Below are positions 8,820 to 17,640 of a stretch of 64,000 bases of DNA, piece after piece. The translations under genes were made by a program, and so were the position numbers. This DNA is from Pseudovibrio axinellae (GTDB lineage Bacteria > Pseudomonadota > Alphaproteobacteria > Rhizobiales > Stappiaceae): NCBI RefSeq assembly GCF_900110875.1, contig NZ_FOFM01000003.1:310001-374000 (forward strand), read 5' to 3'. Under the pieces are notes generated by a model. That model had not been told where the DNA came from and made no database searches. It saw nothing but the letters and a program-made list of their open reading frames with translations. Position 1 is the first letter of the stretch. Each line of letters starts with the position of its first letter.

Positions 8820-9578
8820 ATGAAACCTAAGGACGTAGCTGCATCGCATTTCCAAACGGCTGGTGGGGCTTATGCAAAATATCGTCCAACCTATCCTGCA
8901 GAGCTCGCAACGTTCCTTGCCTTACAGTGTCGCCAACACAACACGGCTTTGGATCTAGGCTGCGGGACTGGTCAGTTCTCTAAACTGATCGCCAACCACT
9001 TCAAACAGGTTCTGGCAACAGATGTAAGTGCCTCACAAATTGATAATGCCGTGCCTGCATCCAATATTCGGTTTGCTGTTGAGCCAGCTGAACAGTGTTC
9101 GGCAGATGACGGGAGCGTTGATCTAATTGTTGCAGCTCAGGCTGCACACTGGTTTGACCTGGCGCGCTTCTATGAGGAAGTCGAAAGGATTGCTGCTCCA
9201 GGTGCTGTGCTGGCTCTTGTCAGTTATGGTGTGCTTGCGATCGATGAGGCCAAGTGCAACGAGCGCTTTGGCAAGTTCTATTATGACGAGATCGGTCCTT
9301 ACTGGCCACCTGAACGTAAGCACGTTGATAATGGTTATGCCAGTTTTGAGTTCCCGTTTCAGGCTATAAAATATCCTTCATTGTCTATCGAACGGAATTG
9401 GACGCTGGAACAGTTTCTTGGTTATGTGGGCACTTGGTCATCGATAAGGGCAGCCACAAAAGCAGGCGAGGGCGCTATATTAGGCGAATTCTCTAAGGAG
9501 CTTGCCAGCTTGTGGGGCGACCCGAACCAGCAAACTAAGATTACCTGGCCCATAGCCAAGCGTTTGGGACGGGTTTAA
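8820..9578 (+). CDS. Class I SAM-dependent methyltransferase
   Basis: A 252-residue protein with a Rossmann-type methyltransferase domain. Motif I is ALDLGCGTGQFS (about 43-54), followed by TDVSASQID and SADDGSVDLIVAAQAAHWF, the motif IV region. AHWFD is typical of the Methyltransf_11 group that includes fungal trans-aconitate methyltransferase-like proteins. The ATG at 8820 is preferred over one nine codons upstream because AAAAGGAG lies 8 nt before it and the domain begins immediately. The substrate is unknown. It is convergent with the MFS gene, with only 14 nt between the stops. Confidence 0.8.
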   Translation: MKPKDVAASHFQTAGGAYAKYRPTYPAELATFLALQCRQHNTALDLGCGTGQFSKLIANHFKQVLATDVSASQIDNAVPASNIRFAVEPAEQCSADDGSVDLIVAAQAAHWFDLARFYEEVERIAAPGAVLALVSYGVLAIDEAKCNERFGKFYYDEIGPYWPPERKHVDNGYASFEFPFQAIKYPSLSIERNWTLEQFLGYVGTWSSIRAATKAGEGAILGEFSKELASLWGDPNQQTKITWPIAKRLGRV

Positions 9579-9592
9579 GTGGCTCTCCCGTT

Positions 9593-10912
9593 CTAAAGAC
9601 TGCTTGGCCACCTTGTATGCAGATCGTCAATTTTGAAATCGTGCACGTGGCTCTTGCCGACCTTATCGACGCCTTTCGCCCAATGGGGGTCTGCGTCGGG
9701 AAGGTTTTGATGAGAGTGACGCAGTTTGACTGCATCTTTTCTTGGCCACAACATCAATGCAGCAAAGACGCTTATCCATGCGAGCAAGGCTAGAATCATG
9801 AAACTGGCCGGAATGCCAAAACTGGAGCCAACCCAACCAGCCAGTGGGTAGCCAATTAACCAGCAGACATGGCTGAGCGCAAACTGACTGGCAAAGACGG
9901 AAGGCAGATCACTTCCGCTTGCTGAGCGCCGCAGGACGCGCCCGGAAGGGGTCTGCGCTGCAGAGTAACCAAGACCCATGATAAACCAAAGTGGCAACAG
10001 CTGTGTGTAGCTGTTCAGCATAAAGCCTAGGCTCAGGCAGATTGCCATCAGGCTTGCGCCCCAAATCATGACGCTTCGGTCTTTGAAACTTTCAAGCACC
10101 TTGGGCATGCTAAGCGCAGTAATCATGGAGCCCGCGCCAAAGCAGGCCAAAGCGACAGCCACGTCATCTGCTTGCAGGCCAAATGTTCCTTGGACAATTA
10201 CCACCGTGTTGACGATCACCATCGCTCCACCAGCAGCAACTGCAAGGTAGACGCAGAGCATACCGCGCAGACGAGGTGTACTCAGATAGATGCGCGTGCC
10301 CTGTGTCGTGCGTTTGAACGTGCGTTGGTTCTTGACTGTTTTAAGCTTTGGTAGAGTGACAGATACAACCAGCGCCGCTGAGGCGATAAAGCCAAGAACT
10401 GTGCCACCAAACAGAGCTTGGAAGTCGATCACAAGCAACAAAGCCGCAGCAATGGTTGGGCTGAGGAGGTTTTCAAGATCATACGCAAGCCTGCTCAGCG
10501 AGAGAGCGTTGGTATAGTCTTTCTCATCTGGTAGCACGTCTGGAATAACGGCCTGAAAACTTGGAGTAAACGCTGCCGAGGCGGATTGCAGTAAGAAGAT
10601 AAGCAGATAGATCTGCCAGATCTCTGTGACAAACGGCAGGGCAAGCGCGACAGCCGCGCGGATAAGATCAAGCCCGACCAACACTGCACGTCGTGGCAAC
10701 TTCTCAATCAAAGCAGCAGCAATTGGAGCAAGTCCCACATAAGCAACCATTTTGATTGCAAACGCCGTACCCAGCACCGAACCAGCTTCGTCACCGGCGA
10801 TGTTGAAGGCCAGCAAGCTCAGAGCAACTGTAGCAAGGCCAGTCCCAAACAGGGAAATGACTTGCGCGAAAAAGAGGTGACGGTAGGTCCGGTTCGCAAG
10901 GACGGATAGCAA
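9593..10912 (-). CDS. MFS exporter, probably for a transition metal
   Basis: A 439-residue, about 12-helix major facilitator protein of the EntS/NreB-like MFS_3 type. The hydrophobic part ends near residue 390. The cytoplasmic tail is His-rich (HSHQ, DPHW, SHVHD, DLH), a feature of nickel/cobalt exporters such as NreB. The TTG start at 10912 is supported by TAAGGAG 8 nt upstream. It is the second gene of an operon, 45 nt after a CsoR/RcnR-family repressor, and that partner is the main reason to predict metal efflux. It could instead export a metallophore or drug, so substrate confidence is moderate and family confidence is high. Confidence 0.8.
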   Translation of the reverse strand: MLSVLANRTYRHLFFAQVISLFGTGLATVALSLLAFNIAGDEAGSVLGTAFAIKMVAYVGLAPIAAALIEKLPRRAVLVGLDLIRAAVALALPFVTEIWQIYLLIFLLQSASAAFTPSFQAVIPDVLPDEKDYTNALSLSRLAYDLENLLSPTIAAALLLVIDFQALFGGTVLGFIASAALVVSVTLPKLKTVKNQRTFKRTTQGTRIYLSTPRLRGMLCVYLAVAAGGAMVIVNTVVIVQGTFGLQADDVAVALACFGAGSMITALSMPKVLESFKDRSVMIWGASLMAICLSLGFMLNSYTQLLPLWFIMGLGYSAAQTPSGRVLRRSASGSDLPSVFASQFALSHVCWLIGYPLAGWVGSSFGIPASFMILALLAWISVFAALMLWPRKDAVKLRHSHQNLPDADPHWAKGVDKVGKSHVHDFKIDDLHTRWPSSL

Positions 10913-10957
10913 CGTTTGAACTCCTTAACCCTCATGGTGACTGTAAGGCCTGATCCC

Positions 10958-11236
10958 CTACAGGTAACGGGAGATTGCCTTGAACTCTTCAATCGTTTGG
11001 CCGGAAGCTGCCTCCTGATTGTCAACCATGTCTTCAAGGCAATGATCGAGATGGTCGTAAATCAGAGTTTTCTTCGCCTGGATCACTGCACGCTCAACCG
11101 CATGAATTTGTTGGGCTATTTCAGTGCATGGGCGCCCGTCCTCAATCATGTCGATGATTGACTTCAAATGCCCGTTAGCGCGCTTCAGGCGATTAACAAC
11201 ACCTTGATGAGACGTGTGCTTGTGTGTTTGTGTCAT
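10958..11236 (-). CDS. CsoR/RcnR/FrmR-family metal-responsive repressor (DmeR-like)
   Basis: A 92-residue all-helical protein of the DUF156 family (CsoR, RcnR, FrmR, DmeR). Visible features are an N-terminal Thr/His segment (MTQTHKHTSH), NRLKRANGHLKSIIDMIEDGRPC with the conserved Cys, EIAQQIHAVERAV with the conserved His, and YDHLDHCLED. The His-rich N-terminus with this Cys and His set resembles the nickel/cobalt sensors RcnR and DmeR more than copper-type CsoR. Formaldehyde-type FrmR proteins share the Cys, so that alternative remains. It heads an operon with the MFS exporter. A perfect C5/G7 dyad sits 11 nt upstream of its start codon, consistent with autoregulation. Confidence 0.88.
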   Translation of the reverse strand: MTQTHKHTSHQGVVNRLKRANGHLKSIIDMIEDGRPCTEIAQQIHAVERAVIQAKKTLIYDHLDHCLEDMVDNQEAASGQTIEEFKAISRYL

Positions 11237-11246
11237 TCATCAATCC

Positions 11247-11265
11247 TATCCCCCTGGGGGGGATA
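11247..11265. promoter_or_regulatory. Candidate operator of the CsoR/RcnR-type repressor
   Basis: The dyad TATCCCCC-TGG-GGGGGATA lies just upstream of the repressor gene. CsoR/RcnR/DmeR proteins are known to bind AT-flanked G/C tracts of this form. Confidence 0.7.
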
Positions 11266-11460
11266 TTGCAAGTCATACGACGCGATGAAAATTCCGGTCA
11301 ACCATTTGGGCATTCCTTCGTGGTATCGTGAGTTGGGTAGGGTGTTGCAAGTTGCCGCTTTACCCTGAGGAAACGAGGGGCTTGCTCATCACCTTAGAAT
11401 GCTGAAACTAAACCTGACCGTTCAAAAGACGTTGCCATTGAAGTGTACCGGGAGAGTAGC

Positions 11461-12423
11461 GTGCCGGATAATTATGTTTTTGCAATCGATAGTGATGGCG
11501 GGATCGATGATGCGATCGCGATCATGATGTTGATTGGCTCTGGAAAGCAAATTGACTTCATCACCTCCACGTTTGGTGCCGTCAATGTGGAGCAGGCAAC
11601 GCAGAATATTCTGGATGTCGTGGCTCTGTGTAAGGTTGCTATCCCCGTTCACCAAGGGGCTGCTGACCCAATTTCGGGAGAGAGGATTGATGCAGCCTAT
11701 GTGCACGGACAAGATGGTTTAGGCGGGGTAGAGCGTCCCGAACATGATCTTTACGTGTCCGAGGAGGACGCACATCGTGTCCTTCGTGACGTTCTGCGCA
11801 AGGCTGTCATGGGTGGCCCAAAACTCCAAATCCTAACAATTGGGCCTTTGACAAACCTGGCAGAAGTGCTGCGTGAAGAGCCTGATCTTGCACAAGGTAT
11901 TGACCGTATCTGGAGCATGGGCGGCACATGCCACGGCAGAGGTAATGTTACTCCCGCCGCGGAGTTTAATTTTCTTTGCGATCCGGAAGCAGCAAAAGTC
12001 GTCCTCTCACAAACCATCAACACAACGCTTGTTCCGTGGGAACCATGTCTCCATGCGGCAATCCCTGGAACTGTGGCCGACAGTATGTTTGAACGATTGG
12101 GGGACACGGACCCTGCAATGTTTGCTCAGCAAATATGCGCCTTAATGCGAGAGCGGGGCAGGACATGGTACCATGAGGATCTTCTGGTCTTGTCCGCTGC
12201 TTTGACCGCAGCAGCTCTTTTGGACCCAGAAGTGATCGCCAGAACCATTGTTTGTGGCGTTCTTGTTGAGACGGGAGGGGAGTTCGCCCGTGGTGCGGCG
12301 ATTTTAGACCATGAAGGCAAAACACACGCGCCTATCATTGGCATAATGGAACAGGCGGACCGGCCTAGAATGGAGCGCCTGTTGGAACAAGCACTGGCAG
12401 CGCTTGGATCACGCCACCAGTGA
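11461..12423 (+). CDS. Inosine/uridine-preferring nucleoside hydrolase family protein
   Basis: A 320-residue member of the IU nucleoside hydrolase family, which splits the N-glycosidic bond of ribonucleosides to base and ribose. The N-terminal DSDGGIDDA matches the calcium-binding DxDxGxDD motif, with Gly in place of the usual Pro. VHGQDGLGG, LTIGPLTNLA and the central FNFLCDPEAA (metal-site Asn and Asp) fit the family. The usual C-terminal active-site region reads WYHEDLLVLSAAL, with His and Asp retained. The GTG at 11461 is favoured over the GTG at 11443 because GGGAG lies 6 nt before it. A BMP-type nucleoside-binding protein lies nearby, so a nucleoside salvage role is possible. Confidence 0.82.
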   Translation: MPDNYVFAIDSDGGIDDAIAIMMLIGSGKQIDFITSTFGAVNVEQATQNILDVVALCKVAIPVHQGAADPISGERIDAAYVHGQDGLGGVERPEHDLYVSEEDAHRVLRDVLRKAVMGGPKLQILTIGPLTNLAEVLREEPDLAQGIDRIWSMGGTCHGRGNVTPAAEFNFLCDPEAAKVVLSQTINTTLVPWEPCLHAAIPGTVADSMFERLGDTDPAMFAQQICALMRERGRTWYHEDLLVLSAALTAAALLDPEVIARTIVCGVLVETGGEFARGAAILDHEGKTHAPIIGIMEQADRPRMERLLEQALAALGSRHQ

Positions 12424-12428
12424 CATCT

Positions 12429-13025
12429 CTAAAGAAGCAGTGACCAGGCCGTAGCAGCCAACATGGCAAGAGCCATTGCAATCGTAATGCCGCGCATCAA
12501 AGCCCCTTCACCAATGACTTTTAGAATTGAAACACCCACCATCGCCCACATGCTATGCGAGATCAAACCGCCGAGTAGGAAGCCAGCGGTCAGCACCGCG
12601 GTATTCTCAAGTAGCCCCAAACCATTGGCAGCAAAGAAGCTGGTAAAGGCGACAAGGCTCATAGCCCATGTTTTCGGGCTTAGTGGATGAATAAGCAAAC
12701 CTTCCCAAAATGTTGGCAGAGTCACTTCACCTTTGGGCTTGATGCTCAGCTGCACAATGCGCCACGCCAGATACGTCATGTAGGCCATGGATGCGAACTT
12801 GAAAACGGTGACAAGCGGGCCGCCACGGGCCATGAGTTGCCCCAATCCGAAAGCAACGAAGATGTTCAGCACAACGCTGCCAATCTGCGACGCGATAATG
12901 ACCGGAAAGGCGGTGCGATACCCCGCGCTGGCACCAATCGCCATGAAGGTGAGATTTCCCGGTCCAGGGGTTCCGGTCATGATGGCTACAAAGATAGCGA
13001 ATGCGCTGAGGGTTGCCCAATCCAT
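12429..13025 (-). CDS. LysE/RhtB-family amino acid exporter
   Basis: A 198-residue membrane protein with about six hydrophobic segments and the LysE/RhtB N-terminal signature GTPGPGNLTFMA, followed by GYRTAFPVIIASQIGS. The family exports amino acids or their derivatives. The gene is divergent from a MocR regulator across an 82-nt region with an inverted repeat, so it is very likely the regulator's target. The start ATG at 13025 reads MDWATLSAF. The substrate cannot be read from sequence. Confidence 0.87.
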   Translation of the reverse strand: MDWATLSAFAIFVAIMTGTPGPGNLTFMAIGASAGYRTAFPVIIASQIGSVVLNIFVAFGLGQLMARGGPLVTVFKFASMAYMTYLAWRIVQLSIKPKGEVTLPTFWEGLLIHPLSPKTWAMSLVAFTSFFAANGLGLLENTAVLTAGFLLGGLISHSMWAMVGVSILKVIGEGALMRGITIAMALAMLAATAWSLLL

Positions 13026-13042
13026 TGTGATATTCCAGTAAG

Positions 13043-13081
13043 TTGATACAATTAGTAAGGTGTGTTAGATTATTGTATCAA
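13043..13081. promoter_or_regulatory. Inverted repeat between LysE-type exporter and MocR regulator
   Basis: TTGATACAAT (13043-13052) and ATTGTATCAA (13072-13081) form a perfect 10-bp inverted repeat with a 19-nt spacer in the divergent promoter region. A further partial copy (atcgtatctatcaat) follows. It is probably the MocR operator. Confidence 0.6.
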
Positions 13082-13107
13082 TCGTATCTATCAATCGTTT
13101 TATTGTT

Positions 13108-14529
13108 ATGAGTACAATGTGGAAGCCTGACCCCAATAAGCTTACTAGCCCGAAATACCTAAGTATTGCTTGGGTTTTGGAACAGGATATTCAAGCAGGC
13201 CGCCTTGTGGAAGGTGACCGGTTGCCCCCTCAGCGCGAGCTGGCTTATCAACTTGGGGTGACGCTTGGAACCATCACGCGTGCCTATGCTGAGGCAGAGC
13301 GTAAGAAGCTTGTGAGGGGGGAAACCGGCAGGGGAACCTTCATTGCCAAAACAGCCAAGGTCCATGCACCATTGATGTTGATGCCAAACACACAAGGCAT
13401 TCAAAGCTATGACCTGGCACGCAATTTGGGCCTGGCACACCTGAACCCGGACCTTGGCCAAATGCTGCGGGAATTGAGCGAGGGGCCGCACGTCAATTCC
13501 TTCAATGAATACGGTCCCTCTGAAGGCACGCCGCGTCATCGGGAGATAGGGGCACAGTTCCTCAATGAGTTTTATGGTGCACCGGCCAATGCCAGCCAGA
13601 CACTGGTTACATGTGGAGCGCAACACGGCATTCAGCTTGCTATGTTGGCCATGTTTAACCGTGGTGATGCCATCGCGGTAGACGAGATGATTTACCCTCC
13701 CATCCTGTCTCTTTTGCCGGCGTTGGGCCTGCAAATTGTACCCATTGCAGCTGAACGCGATGAGCACGGTCAGTTGGGGGCAATGTCTGCCGAGGCCTTA
13801 GCACAAGCCTGCACGAAACAGGACATCCGCGGCATCTTTCTCATACCTAACGCGCAAAACCCAACCACGCACACTTTGAGCAATACAGAACGGCAAAAGC
13901 TGGCTGGTGTCATTGAAAAATACAACCTCACGGTCGTAGAAGATGACCCCTATACACCCTTTATCTCTCACAAGCAGAAGAGCTTTTTGGAGCTCCTGCC
14001 AGAGAATACAGTCCTGATCGGTTCCCCGTCCAAAGCCATGTCAGCAGGGTTGCGCACCGGTTATATTCATGTTCCCAACCCGGTCAAAACGGCCTTTGCC
14101 AATGCGATTGGTGAAAGCACTTGGATGGCAGCTCCGCTCAATGTGGAGATTGTGTCCAGATGGATTACAGGCGGGGAACTGCATGAAACACTGCAAAGAA
14201 AACGCGATGTTCTGAGGCAGCGTTATAGGTTTATGCAAAAGATGTTTCCGCAAAACGTATTGCAGGGCGGCGAGGAAAAACTCTTTACCTGGCTTCATTT
14301 ACCAAGACAGCAAAGTGCGGAGCTGGTGGCGCAGGCAGCTCTTTTGAGAGGGGTGGAGGTGTTGCCACATCGCAACTTCCAAGCAATGCAGCGCACGGAT
14401 GTCAACGCATTGCGTGTTAGCCTGTCCACGATCAGGCACCAAGGGCAATTTGAAGAGGCAATATTTCTTCTGAAAGCGTCCATTGAACATCTTGAAGGTA
14501 TACAAACCCCAAGGCCGATGCTGGGCTGA
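13108..14529 (+). CDS. MocR-type GntR/aminotransferase fusion regulator
   Basis: A 473-residue regulator of the MocR/PdxR subfamily. The N-terminal winged helix (about 12-80) includes LPPQRELAYQLGVTLGTITRAYAEAERKGL-like residues with the variant KKLVRGETGRGT. A linker and a fold-type I aminotransferase domain follow (about 110-460). PLP-site features are NAQNPT, VVEDDPY with the pyridine-N-binding Asp, and SPSKAMSAGLRTGY with the Schiff-base Lys. Such proteins sense PLP or an amino-acid adduct. The divergent LysE-type exporter and the intervening inverted repeat suggest it controls export of an amino compound. Confidence 0.9.
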   Translation: MSTMWKPDPNKLTSPKYLSIAWVLEQDIQAGRLVEGDRLPPQRELAYQLGVTLGTITRAYAEAERKKLVRGETGRGTFIAKTAKVHAPLMLMPNTQGIQSYDLARNLGLAHLNPDLGQMLRELSEGPHVNSFNEYGPSEGTPRHREIGAQFLNEFYGAPANASQTLVTCGAQHGIQLAMLAMFNRGDAIAVDEMIYPPILSLLPALGLQIVPIAAERDEHGQLGAMSAEALAQACTKQDIRGIFLIPNAQNPTTHTLSNTERQKLAGVIEKYNLTVVEDDPYTPFISHKQKSFLELLPENTVLIGSPSKAMSAGLRTGYIHVPNPVKTAFANAIGESTWMAAPLNVEIVSRWITGGELHETLQRKRDVLRQRYRFMQKMFPQNVLQGGEEKLFTWLHLPRQQSAELVAQAALLRGVEVLPHRNFQAMQRTDVNALRVSLSTIRHQGQFEEAIFLLKASIEHLEGIQTPRPMLG

Positions 14530-14534
14530 AACAC

Positions 14535-14567
14535 AAAAAAGCCCTCGCCTGAATTCAGGCGGGGGCT
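14535..14567 (-). terminator. Terminator for the BMP-protein gene
   Basis: A 13-bp stem with one mismatch has its arms meeting at GAATTC (14540-14567). On the minus strand it is followed by a run of T (AAAAAA at 14535-14540 on the plus strand). It may also stop the convergent MocR transcript. Confidence 0.8.
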
Positions 14568-14600
14568 CATGTACGGCCTAAGCCAACACACTAGGATCTC

Positions 14601-15602
14601 TTAGTATGGGCAGGACATATCGCTCATGTAATCATGAACCTGGATTTTACCGGAAATGATGTCCTGACGAGCAGCTTCTACAGCAGCAGCCATTTCAGCA
14701 TTTACAAGCGACGCGTTGTTTTCGTCCATTGCGTATCCAACACCGTCTTCGGCAAGGCCAAGAGCCTGAATGCCAGTGGTGAAGGTGCCGTCTTTAGCAT
14801 CCATGAATGCTTTTGAAACTGCAACGTCAACACGCTTAACCATGGAGGTCAGCACTTTGCCAGCGGCCAGGTGGTTCTGGTTGGAGTCAACGCCGATAAA
14901 CAGTTTGTTTTCATCAACGGCTGCCTGAAGAACACCAAGGCCAGTGCCGCCAGCTGCCGCGAAGATCACATCTGCACCACGTGCAAAGTGGGACTTAGCA
15001 AGCTCGCCACCCTTTACCGGATCGTTCCAGGCAGATGGTGTGGTGCCAGTCATGTTTGCGAAGACTTCACCGTTCTTATTAGTGGCCAGTGCGCCCTGCT
15101 TGTAACCACAGGAGAACTTGGAGATCAGCGGAATATCCATGCCGCCAACAAAGCCAACTTTACCGCTCTGTGAAGCAAGCATTGCCATCATACCAACAAG
15201 GTAAGACCCTTCCTGCTCTTTAAAGACGACAGACCGTACGTTTGGCAGGTCTACAACAGCGTCAACGATCGTAAAGTGTACATCAGGGAATTCCTTTGCA
15301 ACTTTTTCAACCGGAGCAGCCTGCGCAAAGCCCATCGCTACGATAGGGTTCATGCCGCGACGGGCAAAGTTGCGAAGAGCTTGCTCGCGCTGTGAAGCGT
15401 TGGAGATCTCAAATTCGCGGTATTCGATACCAGTCTCAGCTTTAAAAGCTTCAGCGCCATTGTAGGCAGCTTCGTTGAATGACTTGTCGAACTTGCCGCC
15501 CATGTCAAAGATAACTGCAGGTTTAAAGTCCGCTGCCATAGCAGTTGTGCTCATTGCAGCAGCCAATACTGCAGATGCAGCGATGGTTTTAATGGATTTC
15601 AT
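14601..15602 (-). CDS. BMP-family ABC transporter substrate-binding protein
   Basis: A 333-residue periplasmic binding protein of the Bmp/Med family, whose studied members bind purine nucleosides or related ligands. It has a signal peptide (MKSIKTIAASAVLAAAMSTTAMA) cut before ADFKPAVIFDMGGKFDKSFNEAAYNGAE; the GGKFDKSFN motif is typical. No lipobox is seen. The start at 15602 follows GGAGGA by 6 nt, and a longer frame begins before this site. No ABC permease or ATPase lies beside it, so it is an orphan here. A nucleoside hydrolase gene 2.2 kb away could use an imported nucleoside, but the genes are not in one operon. Confidence 0.88.
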   Translation of the reverse strand: MKSIKTIAASAVLAAAMSTTAMAADFKPAVIFDMGGKFDKSFNEAAYNGAEAFKAETGIEYREFEISNASQREQALRNFARRGMNPIVAMGFAQAAPVEKVAKEFPDVHFTIVDAVVDLPNVRSVVFKEQEGSYLVGMMAMLASQSGKVGFVGGMDIPLISKFSCGYKQGALATNKNGEVFANMTGTTPSAWNDPVKGGELAKSHFARGADVIFAAAGGTGLGVLQAAVDENKLFIGVDSNQNHLAAGKVLTSMVKRVDVAVSKAFMDAKDGTFTTGIQALGLAEDGVGYAMDENNASLVNAEMAAAVEAARQDIISGKIQVHDYMSDMSCPY

Positions 15603-15974
15603 ACCCATTCCTCCGTTTACTCCCAATGGGAAACCTTTGTGTTGCCCGGTCACCAAGTCTGTTTTCAGCAAAAAATCCTAACCTGAAGACACACCCCGTC
15701 GAGGTCAGAGACAAAGAGCACACCTTCCCCTACATAAGTCCAGCCTGGTGTTAGCTTGTCCTTAATTATGCGCCTATAGGTTGTCTGAAACGATCAGGCA
15801 TGTTGAAAACAGTTCTATCTACCATCTTTAGTTGGACACATGCCGGAGATAGGATCAAGGTTAAAATGCGAATGAATATATTAGGACTGCAAAAATTTTC
15901 AGTTATCCGCTAATTTGCCTAATATTATTCATCAAAACTAACAAAATTGCTTAGTGACGACGCAGGAGTTTGTG
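15603..15974. other. Divergent intergenic region, BMP protein/lytic transglycosylase
   Basis: About 370 nt containing divergent promoters. No gene or known riboswitch pattern was recognised; no purine-riboswitch-like conserved core was found by eye. Confidence 0.45.
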
Positions 15975-16820
15975 GTGTTCGAATCATTTATTTGTAGGGT
16001 GAAGTCAAAAACCAGAAAAGCCGGCCTATTACTTGGCGCAGGGCTCATGTTGCTAGGAGTATCTTCCGCTCAAGCTGCCACATGTGGTGATACCGGCGCA
16101 GGCTTTGATAGCTGGCTAGCCTCTTACAAAAAGACGTTGCAGTCCAAAGGGATTTCTCGGTCAACCTTGAACAAGGGACTCAGCGGCGTAACCTATAACC
16201 GTAAGGTGATTGGGTATGACCGTAACCAGAAATCCTTCAAGCTCAGTTTCGATGAGTTTTACCGGCTTCGTGTCAACAATGCGCTCATCAACAAGGGCCG
16301 CCGGTTGATGAAGAAGCACAATGGGCTGTTCACGCGTATCGAAAACGAGTTCGGCGTACCGCGTGAAATTATCACCGCTATCTGGGGCCTTGAAACCGGG
16401 TATGGCCGTGGCATCGGCAATATGAGTACGCTTCGTTCTCTGGCAACACTTGCCTATGATTGTCGTCGAGCCAATTTTTTCCGCAACGAGTTATATAATG
16501 CTCTGCTAATTGTGCAGAAGGGTGACCTGAATCCAAGCCAGATGAAAGGGGCCTGGGCCGGAGAACTTGGTCAAACACAGTTCCTTGCCTCCTCCTATAT
16601 TAAATTCGCCATTGATTATAGCGGTGATGGCAAGCGTGACTTGCTTTACAATACCGCAGATACATTGGCTTCCACCGCACACTTCCTTAATTCCTACGGA
16701 TGGCGTAAAGGCCAGCCATGGGGCCCTGGCACATCAAATTATGGTGTGATCCGCTCTTGGAACCGTGCTGGTGTCTATGTTAAAACCATTCAAATTATGG
16801 CTGAAAAACTGAGTAATTAG
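15975..16820 (+). CDS. MltB-type lytic murein transglycosylase
   Basis: A protein of about 281 residues with an N-terminal signal segment (KAGLLLGAGLMLLGVSSAQA) and an SLT_2/MltB domain. It contains FDSWLASYKK, RIENEFGVPREIITAIWGLETGYGR with the catalytic Glu, and AGELGQTQFLASSY, the motif typical of MltB. It cleaves peptidoglycan glycan strands to 1,6-anhydromuramyl ends in the periplasm. Start choice is uncertain: GTG at 15975 has AGGAG 6 nt upstream, while GTG at 15954 would add seven residues. The C-terminal peptidoglycan-binding domain found in some relatives is absent. The MOSC gene starts 15 nt downstream. Confidence 0.85.
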   Translation: MFESFICRVKSKTRKAGLLLGAGLMLLGVSSAQAATCGDTGAGFDSWLASYKKTLQSKGISRSTLNKGLSGVTYNRKVIGYDRNQKSFKLSFDEFYRLRVNNALINKGRRLMKKHNGLFTRIENEFGVPREIITAIWGLETGYGRGIGNMSTLRSLATLAYDCRRANFFRNELYNALLIVQKGDLNPSQMKGAWAGELGQTQFLASSYIKFAIDYSGDGKRDLLYNTADTLASTAHFLNSYGWRKGQPWGPGTSNYGVIRSWNRAGVYVKTIQIMAEKLSN

Positions 16821-16835
16821 CGCTTAAGGAATGGA

Positions 16836-17534
16836 ATGAACGTCTCAGCAGAAATTTTGGGCCTATACATCGGTGCTGCGAAGCACCGATGGGAGGGGAA
16901 GAGCCCGTCCGCTATTGGCAAAAGCTTGGCAGAGCGGCCCCTACAACTTACTCAAACTGGTTTTGAGGGAGATGAACAGGCCGATTTGACGGTCCATGGC
17001 GGCCCGGAAAAAGCGTTGCATCATTATTCTGCTGATCACATGTCAGCTTGGCGAGAGGAGTTTCCAGAAAAAGCGGAATTCTTCCAGCCAGGTTGTTTTG
17101 GAGAAAATATCTCGTCCCGCGGTCTCGATGAAAACAATTTGTGCTTGGGGGATGTACTCACCATGGGTACTGCTAAGGTGCAAATCTGTCAGGGAAGGCA
17201 ACCTTGTTGGAAGCTATCCCTGCATACTGATCTTCCGCAAATGGCAGCACGTTTCCAAAAAACCGGGCGCACGGGTTGGTACTACCGTGTCATAGAGGCT
17301 GGAATGGTGCAGGCCGGCGATACAATGTCGGTTATTGAGCGCCCCCATGACCAATGGGTACTGGCAAAGCTCATTAAAGCAAGGTTTAACCCAAAGCTTG
17401 ATGCCGCCGTCGCTGAGGAACTCTCCAAAATTCCGTCTTTATCGCAAAATTGGCAGGCATCCTTTGTAAAGAAGATGAATGCGGGCTTTAAAGAAGATGC
17501 CTCGCGGCGTTTGCTGGGAGACACTGCGCCGTAA
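16836..17534 (+). CDS. YiiM-like MOSC domain protein
   Basis: A 232-residue MOSC-domain protein resembling E. coli YiiM. Motifs are GFEGDEQADLTVHGGPEKALHHY, CFGENISSRGLDE and GRQPCWKL, whose Cys is the expected molybdenum-cofactor ligand. A C-terminal helical 3-alpha domain follows (about 165-220). YiiM reduces N-hydroxylated bases such as 6-hydroxylaminopurine using molybdenum cofactor, and a detoxification role is likely here by homology. AAGGAATGGA precedes the ATG. It follows the transglycosylase gene by 15 nt and may be co-transcribed, though no functional link is evident. Confidence 0.87.
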   Translation: MNVSAEILGLYIGAAKHRWEGKSPSAIGKSLAERPLQLTQTGFEGDEQADLTVHGGPEKALHHYSADHMSAWREEFPEKAEFFQPGCFGENISSRGLDENNLCLGDVLTMGTAKVQICQGRQPCWKLSLHTDLPQMAARFQKTGRTGWYYRVIEAGMVQAGDTMSVIERPHDQWVLAKLIKARFNPKLDAAVAEELSKIPSLSQNWQASFVKKMNAGFKEDASRRLLGDTAP

Positions 17535-17585
17535 GCGCTGTTAACGCCTGCCGGTATAGATATGCATCGGCCTATGAAAACAAAA

Positions 17586-17620
17586 AAGCCCCAAAGCTCG
17601 TCACTTTGGGGCTTGATTTT
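17586..17620. terminator. Bidirectional terminator between MOSC and folD genes
   Basis: AAGCCCCAAAG pairs perfectly with CTTTGGGGCTT over a 7-nt loop (17586-17614). An A run precedes it and T-rich sequence follows, so it can end both convergent transcripts. Confidence 0.88.
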
Positions 17621-17640
17621 TATGGAGTCTAAATTCCAGT

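Noticed and set aside
14601-15974. Purine riboswitch before the BMP-protein gene
   Set aside because: No conserved three-way-junction core could be found by eye in the leader.
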